Below, in pieces: positions 33,792-43,221 of a stretch of 64,000 nt of DNA. The position numbers and the translations under genes were made by a program. Every line of letters begins with the position of its first letter. The first letter of the stretch is position 1. The notes beneath the pieces are model-generated. The model worked only from the letters and a program-made list of their open reading frames with translations. It was not told the DNA's origin and did no database searches. This DNA is from PALSA-505 sp036495485 (lineage in GTDB: Bacteria > Actinomycetota > Actinomycetes > Streptosporangiales > Streptosporangiaceae), in contig DASXMU010000087.1 in the NCBI GenBank assembly GCA_036495485.1, forward strand, positions 20,930 to 84,929. The letters run 5' to 3'.

Positions 33792-34754
33792 ATGGCCGTA
33801 ACTACCCGACGTGTCCTGCTCGCCAAGCCCCGTGGATACTGCGCGGGGGTCGACCGTGCCGTGCAGGCTGTCGAGAGAGCACTGGATCGGTACGGATCTC
33901 CCGTCTACGTTCGCAAGCAGATCGTGCACAACACGCATGTCGTCCGCACCCTGGAGCAGCGCGGCGCGATCTTCGTGGACGAGACGGACGAGGTGCCGGA
34001 GGGAGCGGTCGTCGTCTTCTCCGCGCACGGCGTGGCCCCACAGGTGCGTGAGGAGGCCGCGCTGCGTAGCCTCAACGCGATCGACGCGACGTGCCCGCTG
34101 GTCACCAAGGTGCACAGCGAGGCCCGGCGGTTCGCCACACACGACTACGACATCCTGCTCATCGGCCACGAGGGGCATGAAGAGGTCGAAGGCACGACCG
34201 GCGAGGCACCCTCGCATGTCCAACTGGTGGACGGCCCGGGCGACGTGGCCAGCGTGCAGGTGCGCGACCCCGCCAAGGTCGTGTGGCTGTCCCAGACAAC
34301 GCTCTCGGTAGACGAGACCATTGAGACCGTCGCGGCCCTGCGCAAGCGGTTCCCACTGCTGCTCGACCCGCCCAGCGACGACATCTGCTACGCCACGCAG
34401 AACAGGCAGGCGGCGGTCAAGCGAATCGCCGCCGACTGCGACGTCGTCCTGGTGGTCGGCTCACCGAACTCCTCCAATTCGGTCCGTCTCGTCGAAGTGG
34501 CCAAGGACTCGGGTGCAAGGGCCGCCTACCTGGTCGAGAATGGCCTGGCCATCCGGGAGGAATGGCTGGACGGCGCGGACTGTGTGGGCGTGACGAGCGG
34601 CGCCTCGGTCCCCGAGGAACTTGTGACCGGCGCTCTGGAGCGACTTGCCGGGCTCGGTTTCGGCAGCGTCGAAGAGGTCGAGGCGATCGAGGAGAACATG
34701 GTGTTCGCCCTGCCGCGCGAGCTGCGCACCCGCCCTGGAGCAGCCTCCACCTAG
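33792..34754 (+). CDS. ispH: 4-hydroxy-3-methylbut-2-enyl diphosphate reductase
   Basis: 320 residues. IspH (LytB) makes isopentenyl and dimethylallyl diphosphate in the last step of the MEP pathway using a 4Fe-4S cluster. The three cluster cysteines are in GYCAGVDRAV, DATCPLVTKVH and ADCDVVLVVGS; HGVAP and SSNSVRL contact the substrate and E is in TTLSVDET. Full length. A TACCAT sequence ends six bases before the ATG, so the transcript may be leaderless. Confidence 0.96.
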   Translation: MAVTTRRVLLAKPRGYCAGVDRAVQAVERALDRYGSPVYVRKQIVHNTHVVRTLEQRGAIFVDETDEVPEGAVVVFSAHGVAPQVREEAALRSLNAIDATCPLVTKVHSEARRFATHDYDILLIGHEGHEEVEGTTGEAPSHVQLVDGPGDVASVQVRDPAKVVWLSQTTLSVDETIETVAALRKRFPLLLDPPSDDICYATQNRQAAVKRIAADCDVVLVVGSPNSSNSVRLVEVAKDSGARAAYLVENGLAIREEWLDGADCVGVTSGASVPEELVTGALERLAGLGFGSVEEVEAIEENMVFALPRELRTRPGAAST

Positions 34755-34852
34755 CGCAACCCCAGGGCAGTCTCCGCCGAGCCTGAAGCCAGCCGAATCG
34801 GCCCGGTATGCCGACCGGAGCTGGCCGTATGCGGGCGTGAGATAGTCCTGGC

Positions 34853-35623
34853 ATGGCGATCTTTGATGACCTCGAGGCCGAGGAGCAGCGGCTTGACGGC
34901 ATTCTGGCCGGCCTGGACGACGCCCAGTGGGCGTCGCCGTCCGGCGCGGCTGGCTGGTCGATCGCCGATGTAGTACTGCATCTCGCCCAGAGCGAGGAAG
35001 CCGTGGTCTCCAGTGCCGTGGTCTCTGGTGCCGTGATCGCCAGCGGTCAGCCCGGCCGATCCGCCACCAGTCTGGCCAACCGCCCTAGCGGTCTGTCCGT
35101 GGACGAGTTCGCCGCGCAGGCCGTGCAGGTGGAACGAACCCTGCCCGGCCTGGTCCTGCGCCGCTGGCGCGAGGCCAGGACCGCCGCGCTCGCTGCGCTG
35201 CGCTCGGCCGGCCCGCAGCAGCCGTTGCGCTGGGTGGAGACGCCGCTGAAGCCGGCCACGCTGGCGACGACCCGGCTGGCCGAACACTGGGCGCATGGCC
35301 TGGACATCGCCGGGCCGCTTGGCCTCGACTTCCCCGATACCGGCCGGCTGCGCCACATTGCCTGGCTGGCCCATCGCACGCTGCCCTACGCCTTTGCCCT
35401 GGCCGGACAGGATCCGGCCGAGGTGTCGTGCGAGCTAACCGCGCCGGATGGCGGCACTGTGTGGCAGTATGGGGCGCTGGATGCCGGGTCCGCGATCAGC
35501 GGTCCAGCCGGAGCGTTCTGCCGCGTCGCTGCCCGGCGGCTGACTCCAGAACAAGCTGGGCTTCGGCTGACTGGTCCGCACGCCCTCGCGGCCCTTCAGG
35601 TCATCCGCACCTACGCCGCTTAA
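34853..35623 (+). CDS. Maleylpyruvate-isomerase/DinB-fold protein (TIGR03084-like)
   Basis: 256 residues. WSIADVVLHLAQSEEAV and TTRLAEHWAHGLDIAG supply the metal-binding histidines of the DinB-like four-helix fold used by mycothiol-dependent enzymes; the C-terminal domain with VSCELTAPDGGTVWQYG is a SCP2-like fold. It probably catalyses a mycothiol-dependent reaction; the substrate is unknown. The gene stands alone on the plus strand downstream of ispH. Confidence 0.82.
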   Translation: MAIFDDLEAEEQRLDGILAGLDDAQWASPSGAAGWSIADVVLHLAQSEEAVVSSAVVSGAVIASGQPGRSATSLANRPSGLSVDEFAAQAVQVERTLPGLVLRRWREARTAALAALRSAGPQQPLRWVETPLKPATLATTRLAEHWAHGLDIAGPLGLDFPDTGRLRHIAWLAHRTLPYAFALAGQDPAEVSCELTAPDGGTVWQYGALDAGSAISGPAGAFCRVAARRLTPEQAGLRLTGPHALAALQVIRTYAA

Positions 35624-35883
35624 CCGCTGCGGGTTTGTGCCGCCGGTTCCGTGGTACTCGCCATCTGACCCCTCTAACCCCCGCAGAGGCAGCTACGCAG
35701 GCACGCAATTCTCGGCGCTCAGATCGATCAAGCGTAGCCCATGTGATAGCAAAGTGTAGTTAGGTGATAGCAAGGAGCACCGAAGGGCGTCTCATTCGCC
35801 GGGTTCCGCCCCCGATCCAAGGCGAGGCAGTAGTTTGACCCGATGAGGGCGCCGCAAGACACCGTAAACCGGGCGAACTGGCC

Positions 35884-38079
35884 ATGCCAGATCGCCAACT
35901 ACAAGCAAAGGGCCAGTCAAAGATGACCCCTGACTCCGAGAGCAAGCTATCCCCACCAGTAACAGCACCGTCGTCAGCAACGCCCAGGCCCCGGCCGTGG
36001 CTGACCGTGCTGCTGGGAAGAGAAGCGCTCTGGTCTCCAGTCAGATCCACCGGTAAACCGGAAGACGGGACGGCACAGTCCGCCAGCCCGTTCAGGCTTA
36101 TCGCCCTCAGCTTCCTGATGCTGTTCGTCGAGCTTGCGCTCATCCGGTGGACGGGCGCGAACATCGTCTATCTCTCGTACTTCTCGAACTTCGTCCTGCT
36201 GGGCAGCTTCCTGGGCATCGGCGTAGGGTTCCTGACCGCCAAGGCGCGGCTGAACCTATTCCCCCTGGCCCCGGTCGCCCTGGCGCTGCTGATCCTTTAT
36301 GTTCTGGTGTTCCCGGTCCAGATCAACCGATCGGGAAACAAACTGATCTTCTTCACCTCGCTGAAGACGACCGGCCTTCCCGTCTGGGAAACCCTGCCTG
36401 TCGTCTTCCTGGTCGTCGCGGTGGTCATGGCCTTTATCGGCCAGGGCGTGGCGCGGACCTTCGTCCAGTTCCGGCCGCTGGACGCCTACCGGCTGGACAT
36501 CTTCGGCAGCCTCCTCGGAATCGCGGCGTTCTCCCTGCTCTCGTTCCTGAATGCCAAGCCACTGGCCTGGGGACTCGTCGTCGTGGCGGTCTTCTGCCTG
36601 CTCTACACCAAGCGCATCGGCATCATTCAGATCGTGGCGGTGCTGGGCATCGCGGGCATGCTCGGCGCCGAAACCTTCACGTCCACCAACCTGTGGTCGC
36701 CTTACTACCGGCTTGCGGTGGTCAAGCTGAAGAGCGGCAACTACGTTATCGACGCTAATGGAGTTCCGCACCAGACCATTCAGGCGTCCAGGCAGCAGTT
36801 GCCGTTCTACTCCATTCCCTACCGGCAGGCACCTTCCAACACGCTCGACAACGTCCTGGTGATCGGCGCCGGGACCGGCAACGACGTGGCGGACGCCTTG
36901 CGCGAGGGGGCCAAGCACGTCGACGCCGTGGAAATCGACCCAGAGATCCAGAAGCTGGGGGTCCAGCTGAACCCGGATCAGCCGTATGCGAACTCGCGGG
37001 TCTCCGTCTATATCAACGATGGCAGGGCCTTCTTGGAACAGACCAAGAAGAAGTACGACATGATCCTGTTCGCCCTGCCCGATTCGCTGACCCTGGTGGC
37101 TGGCCAGTCCTCGCTGCGGCTGGAAAGCTACCTGTTCACCCTGCAAGCCGTGCAGAGCGCGAAGGCCGACCTCAACCCGAGCGACGGAACCTTCGCCATG
37201 TACAACTACTACCGGACGGGGTGGCTGAAGAACCGCCTGGCCAATACCGTCGCGCAGGCCTTCGGGCATTCCCCGTGCCTCGACACCAGCTACTCCCCCC
37301 TCTCGATGCTCACGGCCAGCGACAACCCGTCGGAGCTGAATTGCCAGGTATGGCACAAGCCCGCGAACGTGCTTCCGCCGGCTACCGACGATCACCCGTT
37401 CGTGTACCTGGACGGCAATGCCATCCCCAGCTATTACTTGCTGACCCTGGGCCTCATCCTGCTGGCCTCGTTCCTGGCGGTGGGGCTCACCTCTGGGCCG
37501 GTCCGCAGGAGCAAGGGCTACGTGGACCTGTTCTTCATGGGCTCGGCGTTCATGCTGCTCGAGACCAAGTCCATCGTCCAGTTCGCGCTGCTGTTCGGTA
37601 CCACGTGGTTCGTCAACGCGCTGGTGACCGCGGGAGTGCTCGTCGCCGTCTTCGCGGCGGTGGAAGTCTCCCGCCGTATAACGATCCGCAGACCGATCCC
37701 GCTCTACGGAGCGCTGCTCGCTGCGCTCCTCGTGGCCTGGCTCGTCCCGCTCGACTCGTTGCTGTCGTGGCCGGCAATACCACGGTTCATCGTGGCCGTG
37801 CTGCTCGCCTTCACGCCGATCTTCATCGCCAACGTGGTGTTCGCCCAGCGGTTCCGCGATACCGGCGACTCGACGCTGGCGTTCGGGGCCAACCTGCTCG
37901 GCGCGATGGTAGGCGGGATCCTCGAGTACACGTCGATGATCTTCGGGTACCGCTGGCTGCTGATCCTGGTGGCCGTGCTGTACGGCCTCGCCTTCCTGGT
38001 GGGCCGTTCTCACTGGCGGCGGTCGGCGCCGGCGTCAGCGCCGGCGACAGCCTCCGTCCTCGGGCAGTCCTCTGGGTGA
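35884..38079 (+). CDS. Membrane-embedded spermidine-synthase-like aminopropyltransferase-fold protein
   Basis: 731 residues. About seven transmembrane helices (residues 70-260) precede a soluble spermidine-synthase-type domain: NVLVIGAGTGNDVADALREG is the glycine-rich nucleoside-binding loop, VDAVEIDPEI the acidic follow-up, and NDGRAFL with YDMILFALPDS the active-site strand. Six or more helices follow (from about 520). The usual Asp in the active-site strand of true spermidine synthases is Leu (ALPDS), so polyamine synthesis is not assured. Start: ATG 35884 or 35923; neither has a clear Shine-Dalgarno. Confidence 0.82.
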   Translation: MPDRQLQAKGQSKMTPDSESKLSPPVTAPSSATPRPRPWLTVLLGREALWSPVRSTGKPEDGTAQSASPFRLIALSFLMLFVELALIRWTGANIVYLSYFSNFVLLGSFLGIGVGFLTAKARLNLFPLAPVALALLILYVLVFPVQINRSGNKLIFFTSLKTTGLPVWETLPVVFLVVAVVMAFIGQGVARTFVQFRPLDAYRLDIFGSLLGIAAFSLLSFLNAKPLAWGLVVVAVFCLLYTKRIGIIQIVAVLGIAGMLGAETFTSTNLWSPYYRLAVVKLKSGNYVIDANGVPHQTIQASRQQLPFYSIPYRQAPSNTLDNVLVIGAGTGNDVADALREGAKHVDAVEIDPEIQKLGVQLNPDQPYANSRVSVYINDGRAFLEQTKKKYDMILFALPDSLTLVAGQSSLRLESYLFTLQAVQSAKADLNPSDGTFAMYNYYRTGWLKNRLANTVAQAFGHSPCLDTSYSPLSMLTASDNPSELNCQVWHKPANVLPPATDDHPFVYLDGNAIPSYYLLTLGLILLASFLAVGLTSGPVRRSKGYVDLFFMGSAFMLLETKSIVQFALLFGTTWFVNALVTAGVLVAVFAAVEVSRRITIRRPIPLYGALLAALLVAWLVPLDSLLSWPAIPRFIVAVLLAFTPIFIANVVFAQRFRDTGDSTLAFGANLLGAMVGGILEYTSMIFGYRWLLILVAVLYGLAFLVGRSHWRRSAPASAPATASVLGQSSG

Positions 38080-38095
38080 TGAGGGAATGAGGTAG

Positions 38096-38132
38096 TTTCA
38101 CCCGGCCGTGCGGACCGCACGGCCGGGTGAAA
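38096..38132. terminator. Terminator between the spermidine-synthase-like gene and rmuC
   Basis: A 17-bp perfect stem (38096-38112 with 38116-38132, loop GAC) lies between convergent genes and should terminate both. Confidence 0.85.
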
Positions 38133-38135
38133 TCG

Positions 38136-39524
38136 TCAGGTGCTGGCTGCGCGCTGCTGCGGCGTGCTGTCCGCTTCCTGCGCTTCCACAGCTGGCCAGC
38201 TCAGCGCGGCAGCGACAAGCTCCGGCCGGTCCGAACCGGAGTCCGCGACCAGTTCCGGTGCGGACAGCGCGCGGATCGTCTCCTCCACCATCTGCGGCGG
38301 CTCGAGCTCGGACTCGACCACGCCGAGCTGGTTCAGCCTCCTGGCGCTGACCAGCACCCTGCCCTCAAGCGACCCAACGGTTTTGTTGTAGGTGGACACC
38401 GAGTTGGTGAGAGCGCGGCCCAGGTGATCCATGTGCTTACCCATCTGGGCTAGCCGGTCGTACAGCTCCCGGCCGAGGTCGAACACGGCCCGGGCGTTCT
38501 CGGACAGGGCCTCCTGCTGCCAGGCGTACTGTGCGGTCCGCAGCATGGTGACCAGCGTGGTGGGCGTCGCGATGTGCACGCGCCGCGACAGCGCATGCTC
38601 CAGCAGCGCGGGGTCGCGCTCCAGCGCGGGCGCGAGGAAGGCCTCGCCGGGAATGAACAGGACAGCGAACTCGGGTGCCGGGCTGAGCGCGGTCCAGTAC
38701 GCCTTGGCGGCCAGCCGGTCGACCTGCTCGCGCAGATGCCGGGCGTGCGCGCCGAGCCGGGCATCCCGGACGTCCTCATCGCTGGTTTCCGCGGCTTCCA
38801 GGTAGGCGGCGAGCGACACCTTCGCGTCCACCACGATGTTCTTCCCGCCAGCCAACCTGACGACCAGGTCCGGGCGCTGCAGGCCATCGTCGGTGGCCGC
38901 GCTGACCTGCTCGTCGAAGTCGCACCTGGCGCTCATCCCGGCCAGCTCGACCACGCGCTTGAGCTGCAGTTCGCCCCACCGGCCACGTGCTTCCGGGCGC
39001 CGTAGCGCGGTGACCAGCGCCTGGGTCTGGACCCGGAGCTGTTCCGAACTCTCCCTGGCGATGCCGACCTGCTCAGTGAGCGCGGCGTGGGAGGAACGGC
39101 GCGCCGCGTCCGACTCGCGAAGCTGCGCCTCCATCCTGGTCAAGGTCTCCTTGAGCGGGCTGACCAGGTGCTCTACCGCAAGGCGCCGCTTGTCCAGTTC
39201 ACCCGCCGCGTTTGCGTTGGCGGTCTGCAAGCGTCCCTCCGCGATCTCCAGGAAGCGCGCCGTGCTCGCGTCCAGTGCCTGCGCGGACAGGACCTGGAAC
39301 CGCTCGGCAAGCTGGCCTTCGATCAGCGCCGCTTTGTCCCGGGCGGAGCGCTCGGCCAGCGCACCTCTGTCTTCAGCCGCCCGCGCGCGCTGCTCGGCGG
39401 TGCTGACCTGAACGGTCAGGTCGGCCATGGCGGCGGCCTGCCGGTTGCGGGCGAGCAAGAATCCGATCGCCGCCCCGAGGAAGATACCGAGTGCGAGCCC
39501 GGCAAACAGCGTGATCGCGTCCAT
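38136..39524 (-). CDS. rmuC: DNA recombination protein RmuC
   Basis: 462 residues. One N-terminal transmembrane helix (about 4-25), a coiled coil to residue 190, then the RmuC nuclease-like domain: RGRWGELQLKRVVELAGM, RPDLVVRLAGGKNIVVDAKV and FIPGEAFLAPALERDP. RmuC limits inversion at short inverted repeats and is predicted to be a PD-(D/E)xK-like membrane-anchored nuclease (D-x-K visible in VDAKV). Single gene. Confidence 0.93.
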   Translation of the reverse strand: MDAITLFAGLALGIFLGAAIGFLLARNRQAAAMADLTVQVSTAEQRARAAEDRGALAERSARDKAALIEGQLAERFQVLSAQALDASTARFLEIAEGRLQTANANAAGELDKRRLAVEHLVSPLKETLTRMEAQLRESDAARRSSHAALTEQVGIARESSEQLRVQTQALVTALRRPEARGRWGELQLKRVVELAGMSARCDFDEQVSAATDDGLQRPDLVVRLAGGKNIVVDAKVSLAAYLEAAETSDEDVRDARLGAHARHLREQVDRLAAKAYWTALSPAPEFAVLFIPGEAFLAPALERDPALLEHALSRRVHIATPTTLVTMLRTAQYAWQQEALSENARAVFDLGRELYDRLAQMGKHMDHLGRALTNSVSTYNKTVGSLEGRVLVSARRLNQLGVVESELEPPQMVEETIRALSAPELVADSGSDRPELVAAALSWPAVEAQEADSTPQQRAAST

Positions 39525-39791
39525 TCTGGCAATGCTCGCAGCTCACAGCGACAGTTCCAGTTTGACACGCTGAGTGCCGTGAATCCGCCCCACCGTAGCC
39601 ACGCTGCGGCAGGCGCGATCCCGTCATGGTTCCGGCGAAATCCTGACCCAGCGCGGGCCCCGGCTCCCCGTGGGCTGGGGCCGTTAAAGCCATAAAATCA
39701 AAATTTTTTTCAGTAAAAAGAAAAAGATCGCCGAACGGCGGTGCCTGGCCAACGTCCCTGAAGCGCGAACAATCGCGGCGCGACCCTCCCA

Positions 39792-39797
39792 TAGACT
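39792..39797 (+). promoter_or_regulatory. -10 element for leaderless ychF
   Basis: TAGACT ends six bases before the GTG start, placing the likely transcription start at the start codon; no Shine-Dalgarno precedes the gene. No convincing -35 is seen about 17 bases further up. The 39690-39730 stretch upstream is notably A/T-rich (an A4 and T7 run) for this genome. Confidence 0.45.
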
Positions 39798-39803
39798 CGC
39801 CCG

Positions 39804-40895
39804 GTGAGCTTGTCCATTGGGATCGTGGGACTGCCGAACGTCGGCAAGTCAACCCTCTTCAACGCGCTGACCAGGGCTGGGGCCCTGGCCTCCAACTACC
39901 CGTTCGCGACCATCGAGCCGAACGTCGGCATCGTCGGCATCCCCGACCCGCGCCTGGCCGAGCTGGGCAAGCTGTACGACTCGGCCCGGATCGTCCCCGC
40001 CACCGTCAGGTTCGTGGACATCGCGGGCCTGGTCCGCGGCGCCTCCACCGGCCAGGGCCTGGGCAACCAGTTTCTCGCGCACATCCGCGAGACCGACGCG
40101 ATCTGCCAGGTGATCCGCGTCTTCACCGACCCGGACGTGAGCCACGTGGACGGCGACGTCGAGCCGCAGCGCGACATAGAAACGGTCGTCACCGAGCTGA
40201 TCCTGGCCGACCTGCAGACCCTCGACAAAGCCATCCCCCGGCTGGCCAAGGAGACGAAGTTTTCCAAGGACGCCGACCGGGTGCGCCTTGCTCAGGACGC
40301 CGTTACGGTGCAGCAGCTCCTGAACGACGGGAAGCCGCTGTCCGCCGCGGCCGGCCCGGCCGGTCTCGATTTGGCCGCCCTGGGCGAACTGCAGCTGCTG
40401 ACCGCCAAGCCGTTCCTGTACGTGTTCAACGTGGACGAAGCTGAACTGGGCGACGAGGCCCTGCGCAAGCGCCTAGCCGACCTGGTTGCGCCCGCCGAGG
40501 CGATCTTCCTGGACGCCAAGACAGAGGCCGAGCTTGCCGAGCTGCCGGTGGAGGACGCCGCCGAGATGCTGGCCGAGCTGGGCCTCGGCGAGCCCGGCCT
40601 GGCCCAGCTCGCCAGGGTGGGCTTCGCCACCCTTGGCCTGTCCACGTTCCTCACCGCCGGGCCGAAGGAGGCGCGCGCCTGGACGATCCCGGCCGGTGCG
40701 ACCGCGCCCGAGGCGGCGGGCGTCATCCACACGGACTTCCAGCGCGGCTTCATCAAGGCCGAGGTGATCAGCTACCAGGACCTGATCGACGCGGGCTCGG
40801 TCGCCGCCGCCCGCGCCGCAGGCAAGGCCCGCATCGAGGGCAAGGACTACATCATGCAGGACGGCGACGTCGTCGAGTTCCGCTTCAACGTGTAA
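39804..40895 (+). CDS. ychF: Ribosome-binding GTPase/ATPase YchF (Obg family)
   Basis: 363 residues, complete. G1 GLPNVGKST, G3 DIAGLVRGAS, an NVDE-type G4 (NVDEAEL in place of NKxD, the family's hallmark that allows ATP use) and the C-terminal TGS domain with TIPAGATAPEAAGVIHTDFQ, FIKAEVIS and QDGDVVEFRFNV. YchF/OLA1 binds ribosomes and regulates stress responses. The GTG at 39804 fits both the conserved N-terminus and the leaderless promoter. Confidence 0.96.
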   Translation: MSLSIGIVGLPNVGKSTLFNALTRAGALASNYPFATIEPNVGIVGIPDPRLAELGKLYDSARIVPATVRFVDIAGLVRGASTGQGLGNQFLAHIRETDAICQVIRVFTDPDVSHVDGDVEPQRDIETVVTELILADLQTLDKAIPRLAKETKFSKDADRVRLAQDAVTVQQLLNDGKPLSAAAGPAGLDLAALGELQLLTAKPFLYVFNVDEAELGDEALRKRLADLVAPAEAIFLDAKTEAELAELPVEDAAEMLAELGLGEPGLAQLARVGFATLGLSTFLTAGPKEARAWTIPAGATAPEAAGVIHTDFQRGFIKAEVISYQDLIDAGSVAAARAAGKARIEGKDYIMQDGDVVEFRFNV

Positions 40896-40916
40896 TCACC
40901 TGCTGCTGGAGGCGTC

Positions 40917-41801
40917 GTGGGTTCTGCCGGCAAGACCCCGAGGGTTGGGGTTGTGTTCCGCCCGCAGTTGCCGCCTGAGCGGCTGCGTGACTATGTGGGC
41001 GCGGCGGAGGCGGCCGGGCTCGACGATGTCTGGCTCTGGGAGGACTGCTTCCTCGAAGGCGGTCTCACCAGCGCGACCGCGGCGCTCGGCTGGACTGGAT
41101 CGCTGCGGATCGGGCTGGGGCTGATGCCGGTGCCGTTCCGCAACCCGGCCCTGGCGGCCATGGAGATCGCGACGCTCGCCCGGCTGTTTCCCCGCCGTTT
41201 CGTCCCCGCCGCTGGGCACGGCGTGCTCTCCTGGATGGAGCAGGTGGGAGCCCGCGCCTCCTCTCCCATGACGTTGCTGCGCGAATGGGTGACGGCGGTC
41301 CGTGCGCTGCTGCACGGGCAGACCGTGACCGTCGCTGGCGAGTACGTTCGCCTCGACCACGTTGCCCTGGACTGGCCGCCGCAGGACGTTCCGCCCCTCC
41401 TGATCGGCGCACGGGGCCCCAAGACCATTGCCCTGGCGGGGGAGATAGCCGACGGCATGGTGCTGGATGCGGGAATCTCACTGGCTGGCATCCGCCAGGC
41501 GATCGCGACGGCGGCAGCGGCCCAGCCGCACGAGGTTGTCGTGTACCTGCTGTGCGCGGACGGACCGGACGCCAGGGAACGGGTCGAGGCCGAGCTTCCC
41601 GAGTCGGCGCTGCCGCTGCCGGAGCGGGCCGCCGTTGGGCCGCCTGAGCAGGTGGCCCGGGTCGTCCGCTCGTTCGCCGAAGCCGGGGCGACGACCGTCG
41701 TGCTGCAGCCCACGGCCAGCGACCCGGACGTGGCCGCGACGATCAGCCTGGCCGCCGCCGCCAGGGCGATCCTGAGCGATGCTGCTCATGCCTCGCGGTG
41801 A
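40917..41801 (+). CDS. LLM-class (luciferase-like) flavin/F420-dependent oxidoreductase
   Basis: 294 residues. The TIM-barrel motifs are GVVFRPQLPPERLRDYVGAA, GLDDVWLWEDCFLEGG, LRIGLGLMPVPFRNP, ARLFPRRFVPAAGHGVL and PPLLIGARGPKTIALAGEIADG, typical of coenzyme F420-dependent dehydrogenases such as Mer/LLM. The substrate is unknown. Encoded 21 bases after ychF and overlapping the next gene by 23 bases, hence in the same transcript. Confidence 0.88.
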   Translation: MGSAGKTPRVGVVFRPQLPPERLRDYVGAAEAAGLDDVWLWEDCFLEGGLTSATAALGWTGSLRIGLGLMPVPFRNPALAAMEIATLARLFPRRFVPAAGHGVLSWMEQVGARASSPMTLLREWVTAVRALLHGQTVTVAGEYVRLDHVALDWPPQDVPPLLIGARGPKTIALAGEIADGMVLDAGISLAGIRQAIATAAAAQPHEVVVYLLCADGPDARERVEAELPESALPLPERAAVGPPEQVARVVRSFAEAGATTVVLQPTASDPDVAATISLAAAARAILSDAAHASR

Positions 41802-42525
41802 CGGCGATCCGGATCTGGAGTTGCTGCTGGCCGCGACGCAGGTGCTGTGGGGCACGGACTCCCTCGGCCGGTACGCGGAACCACCGCTGTGTGCGGTAGC
41901 CATCTCGGCGGCGGATCACCACATGTTCGTCCGCGCCGATCTCGATGATGATCTAGCTGAATCGCTGCGGCATGTACTGGGCTCATGGACGCAGGCGCTG
42001 CCAGCCCACGAGCTGCGCCCAGCGCTGACGTCCACGCTGCCGCTGCTGGCGGCGGCCGGAATCACCGCTGAGGTGCGCGGCGGCCCGAGATTCCTGATCG
42101 AATCGCTGCCGGCTATCCCAGTCGGCGCGACCGTGGCCGACTCGACCGCCCCTGCCGACGTGCGACAGGCCGGTACCCGCCGGCCGCCGGACTGGGCGCC
42201 CGCGCAATGGGACGCCCTGCTCACCGGTGCACTCGGTCCCTGGGCAATGCTTCTCGACCAGGCCGAAGTGCTCAGCATCTGCCACACGTCGCGGGACTCA
42301 GCGGCAGGAGCCGAAGCCGGCATCTGGGCAGGCCCACGGTCCACAGGGACCGGATACAAGGCCGCGGCCATGGCGGCCTGGGCGACCGTGATGCGAAAGC
42401 GAGACGACCGCCCGCTGTTCTACAGCACGCCGGACGAGGACGACTCCGCGCAGCGACTCGCCGCCAGTCCCGGCTTGCGCCCCATCGGCTGGATCTGGTC
42501 GCTGCGCGCGGCTGGTGCTGGCTAG
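41779..42525 (+). CDS. GNAT family N-acetyltransferase-like protein
   Basis: 248 residues. The C-terminal third carries STGTGYKAAAMAAWATVMRK (acetyl-CoA pyrophosphate loop variant of GRGYA), RPLFYSTPDEDDSAQRLA and GLRPIGWIWSLRA, the pattern of GNAT proteins with an unusual N-terminal half. The consensus R/Q-x-x-G-x-G/A loop is present as T-x-T-G-Y-K, i.e. degenerate. Substrate unknown. Starts inside the LLM gene; co-transcribed. Confidence 0.75.
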   Translation: MLLMPRGDGDPDLELLLAATQVLWGTDSLGRYAEPPLCAVAISAADHHMFVRADLDDDLAESLRHVLGSWTQALPAHELRPALTSTLPLLAAAGITAEVRGGPRFLIESLPAIPVGATVADSTAPADVRQAGTRRPPDWAPAQWDALLTGALGPWAMLLDQAEVLSICHTSRDSAAGAEAGIWAGPRSTGTGYKAAAMAAWATVMRKRDDRPLFYSTPDEDDSAQRLAASPGLRPIGWIWSLRAAGAG

Positions 42526-42950
42526 TCGCCCTTCGTGTCGTGGCGGAAGCTGCCGCGGGCTGGCTTGTCCGGCTCCGAGTCGTACCGGAAGCCGCCAAGG
42601 AAGCGGCGGAATACCCCGCCCTCCCGCGGCAGCGCGGTCTTCGGCGGCGGCGCGGTGGGACGTTCCCGGCCCTCCGGCCGGTTGTAGTCGGCCCGGGCTA
42701 TGGCGTCTACGACCTGGGCCTCGTCGAAGTTTTCCGAGCCGGGGACGCACGGCACAAAGCCGACCAGGTCGCCGTCGAGCAGCACTTCGGCTTCGAGACC
42801 TGAGGTGCCCTCCAGGCCCCAGACGGCCTGCCGGCCACCGCTGAGCGAAACTCGCACCCCGTAAGCGCCGACGCCCGCCTTGTCCAGGTGCGCATCGATG
42901 CCGCGGTCTCGGAGCGCATCAGTGACGCGGCGGGCCCTATTCTCTTCCAT
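42522..42950 (-). CDS. Hypothetical protein, actinobacterial
   Basis: 142 residues. A compact N-terminal domain (ENRARRVTDALRDRGIDAHL, GVRVSLSGGRQAVWG, AEVLLDGDLVGFVPCVPGS) leads to a basic, Gly/Arg-rich tail with RRFLGGFRYDS. I do not recognise a named family. The ATG at 42950 is preferred; a TTG at 42971 would add seven residues. It is convergent with the GNAT gene, overlapping by four bases. Confidence 0.65.
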   Translation of the reverse strand: MEENRARRVTDALRDRGIDAHLDKAGVGAYGVRVSLSGGRQAVWGLEGTSGLEAEVLLDGDLVGFVPCVPGSENFDEAQVVDAIARADYNRPEGRERPTAPPPKTALPREGGVFRRFLGGFRYDSEPDKPARGSFRHDTKGD

Positions 42951-43021
42951 GCGTCCAAAATACCTTCGCAATTCTGAGTGCCTGTTCAGACTTCCCTGGA
43001 GCTAAGCGGAGAGATCCTGAC

Positions 43022-43210
43022 ATGAACTACATGCTGATCATGCAGAACGAACAGTCCGCGCTCATGGCCATCGGGCCGGTCTCCATCGAGTATCAGGCTG
43101 CCATGCTCCGCGACGAGATCGAGGAGAGCTCCAGCTGGACCACACTCGGCATCGCCAGGGTCATGAACGAGGCACAGGCCCGCGCTGCCATCACCGCGCA
43201 GGCAGAGTGA
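43022..43210 (+). pseudogene. Short YCII-like remnant
   Basis: 62 residues. The beginning MNYMLIMQNEQ resembles YCII-domain proteins (MKYLLLI..), and GGAGAG sits before the ATG, but the rest does not show the conserved His/Asp core and the protein is about half the usual size. I read it as a truncated or decayed YCII-like gene; a small real protein is also possible. Confidence 0.35.
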
Positions 43211-43221
43211 GGCGAGACGGA

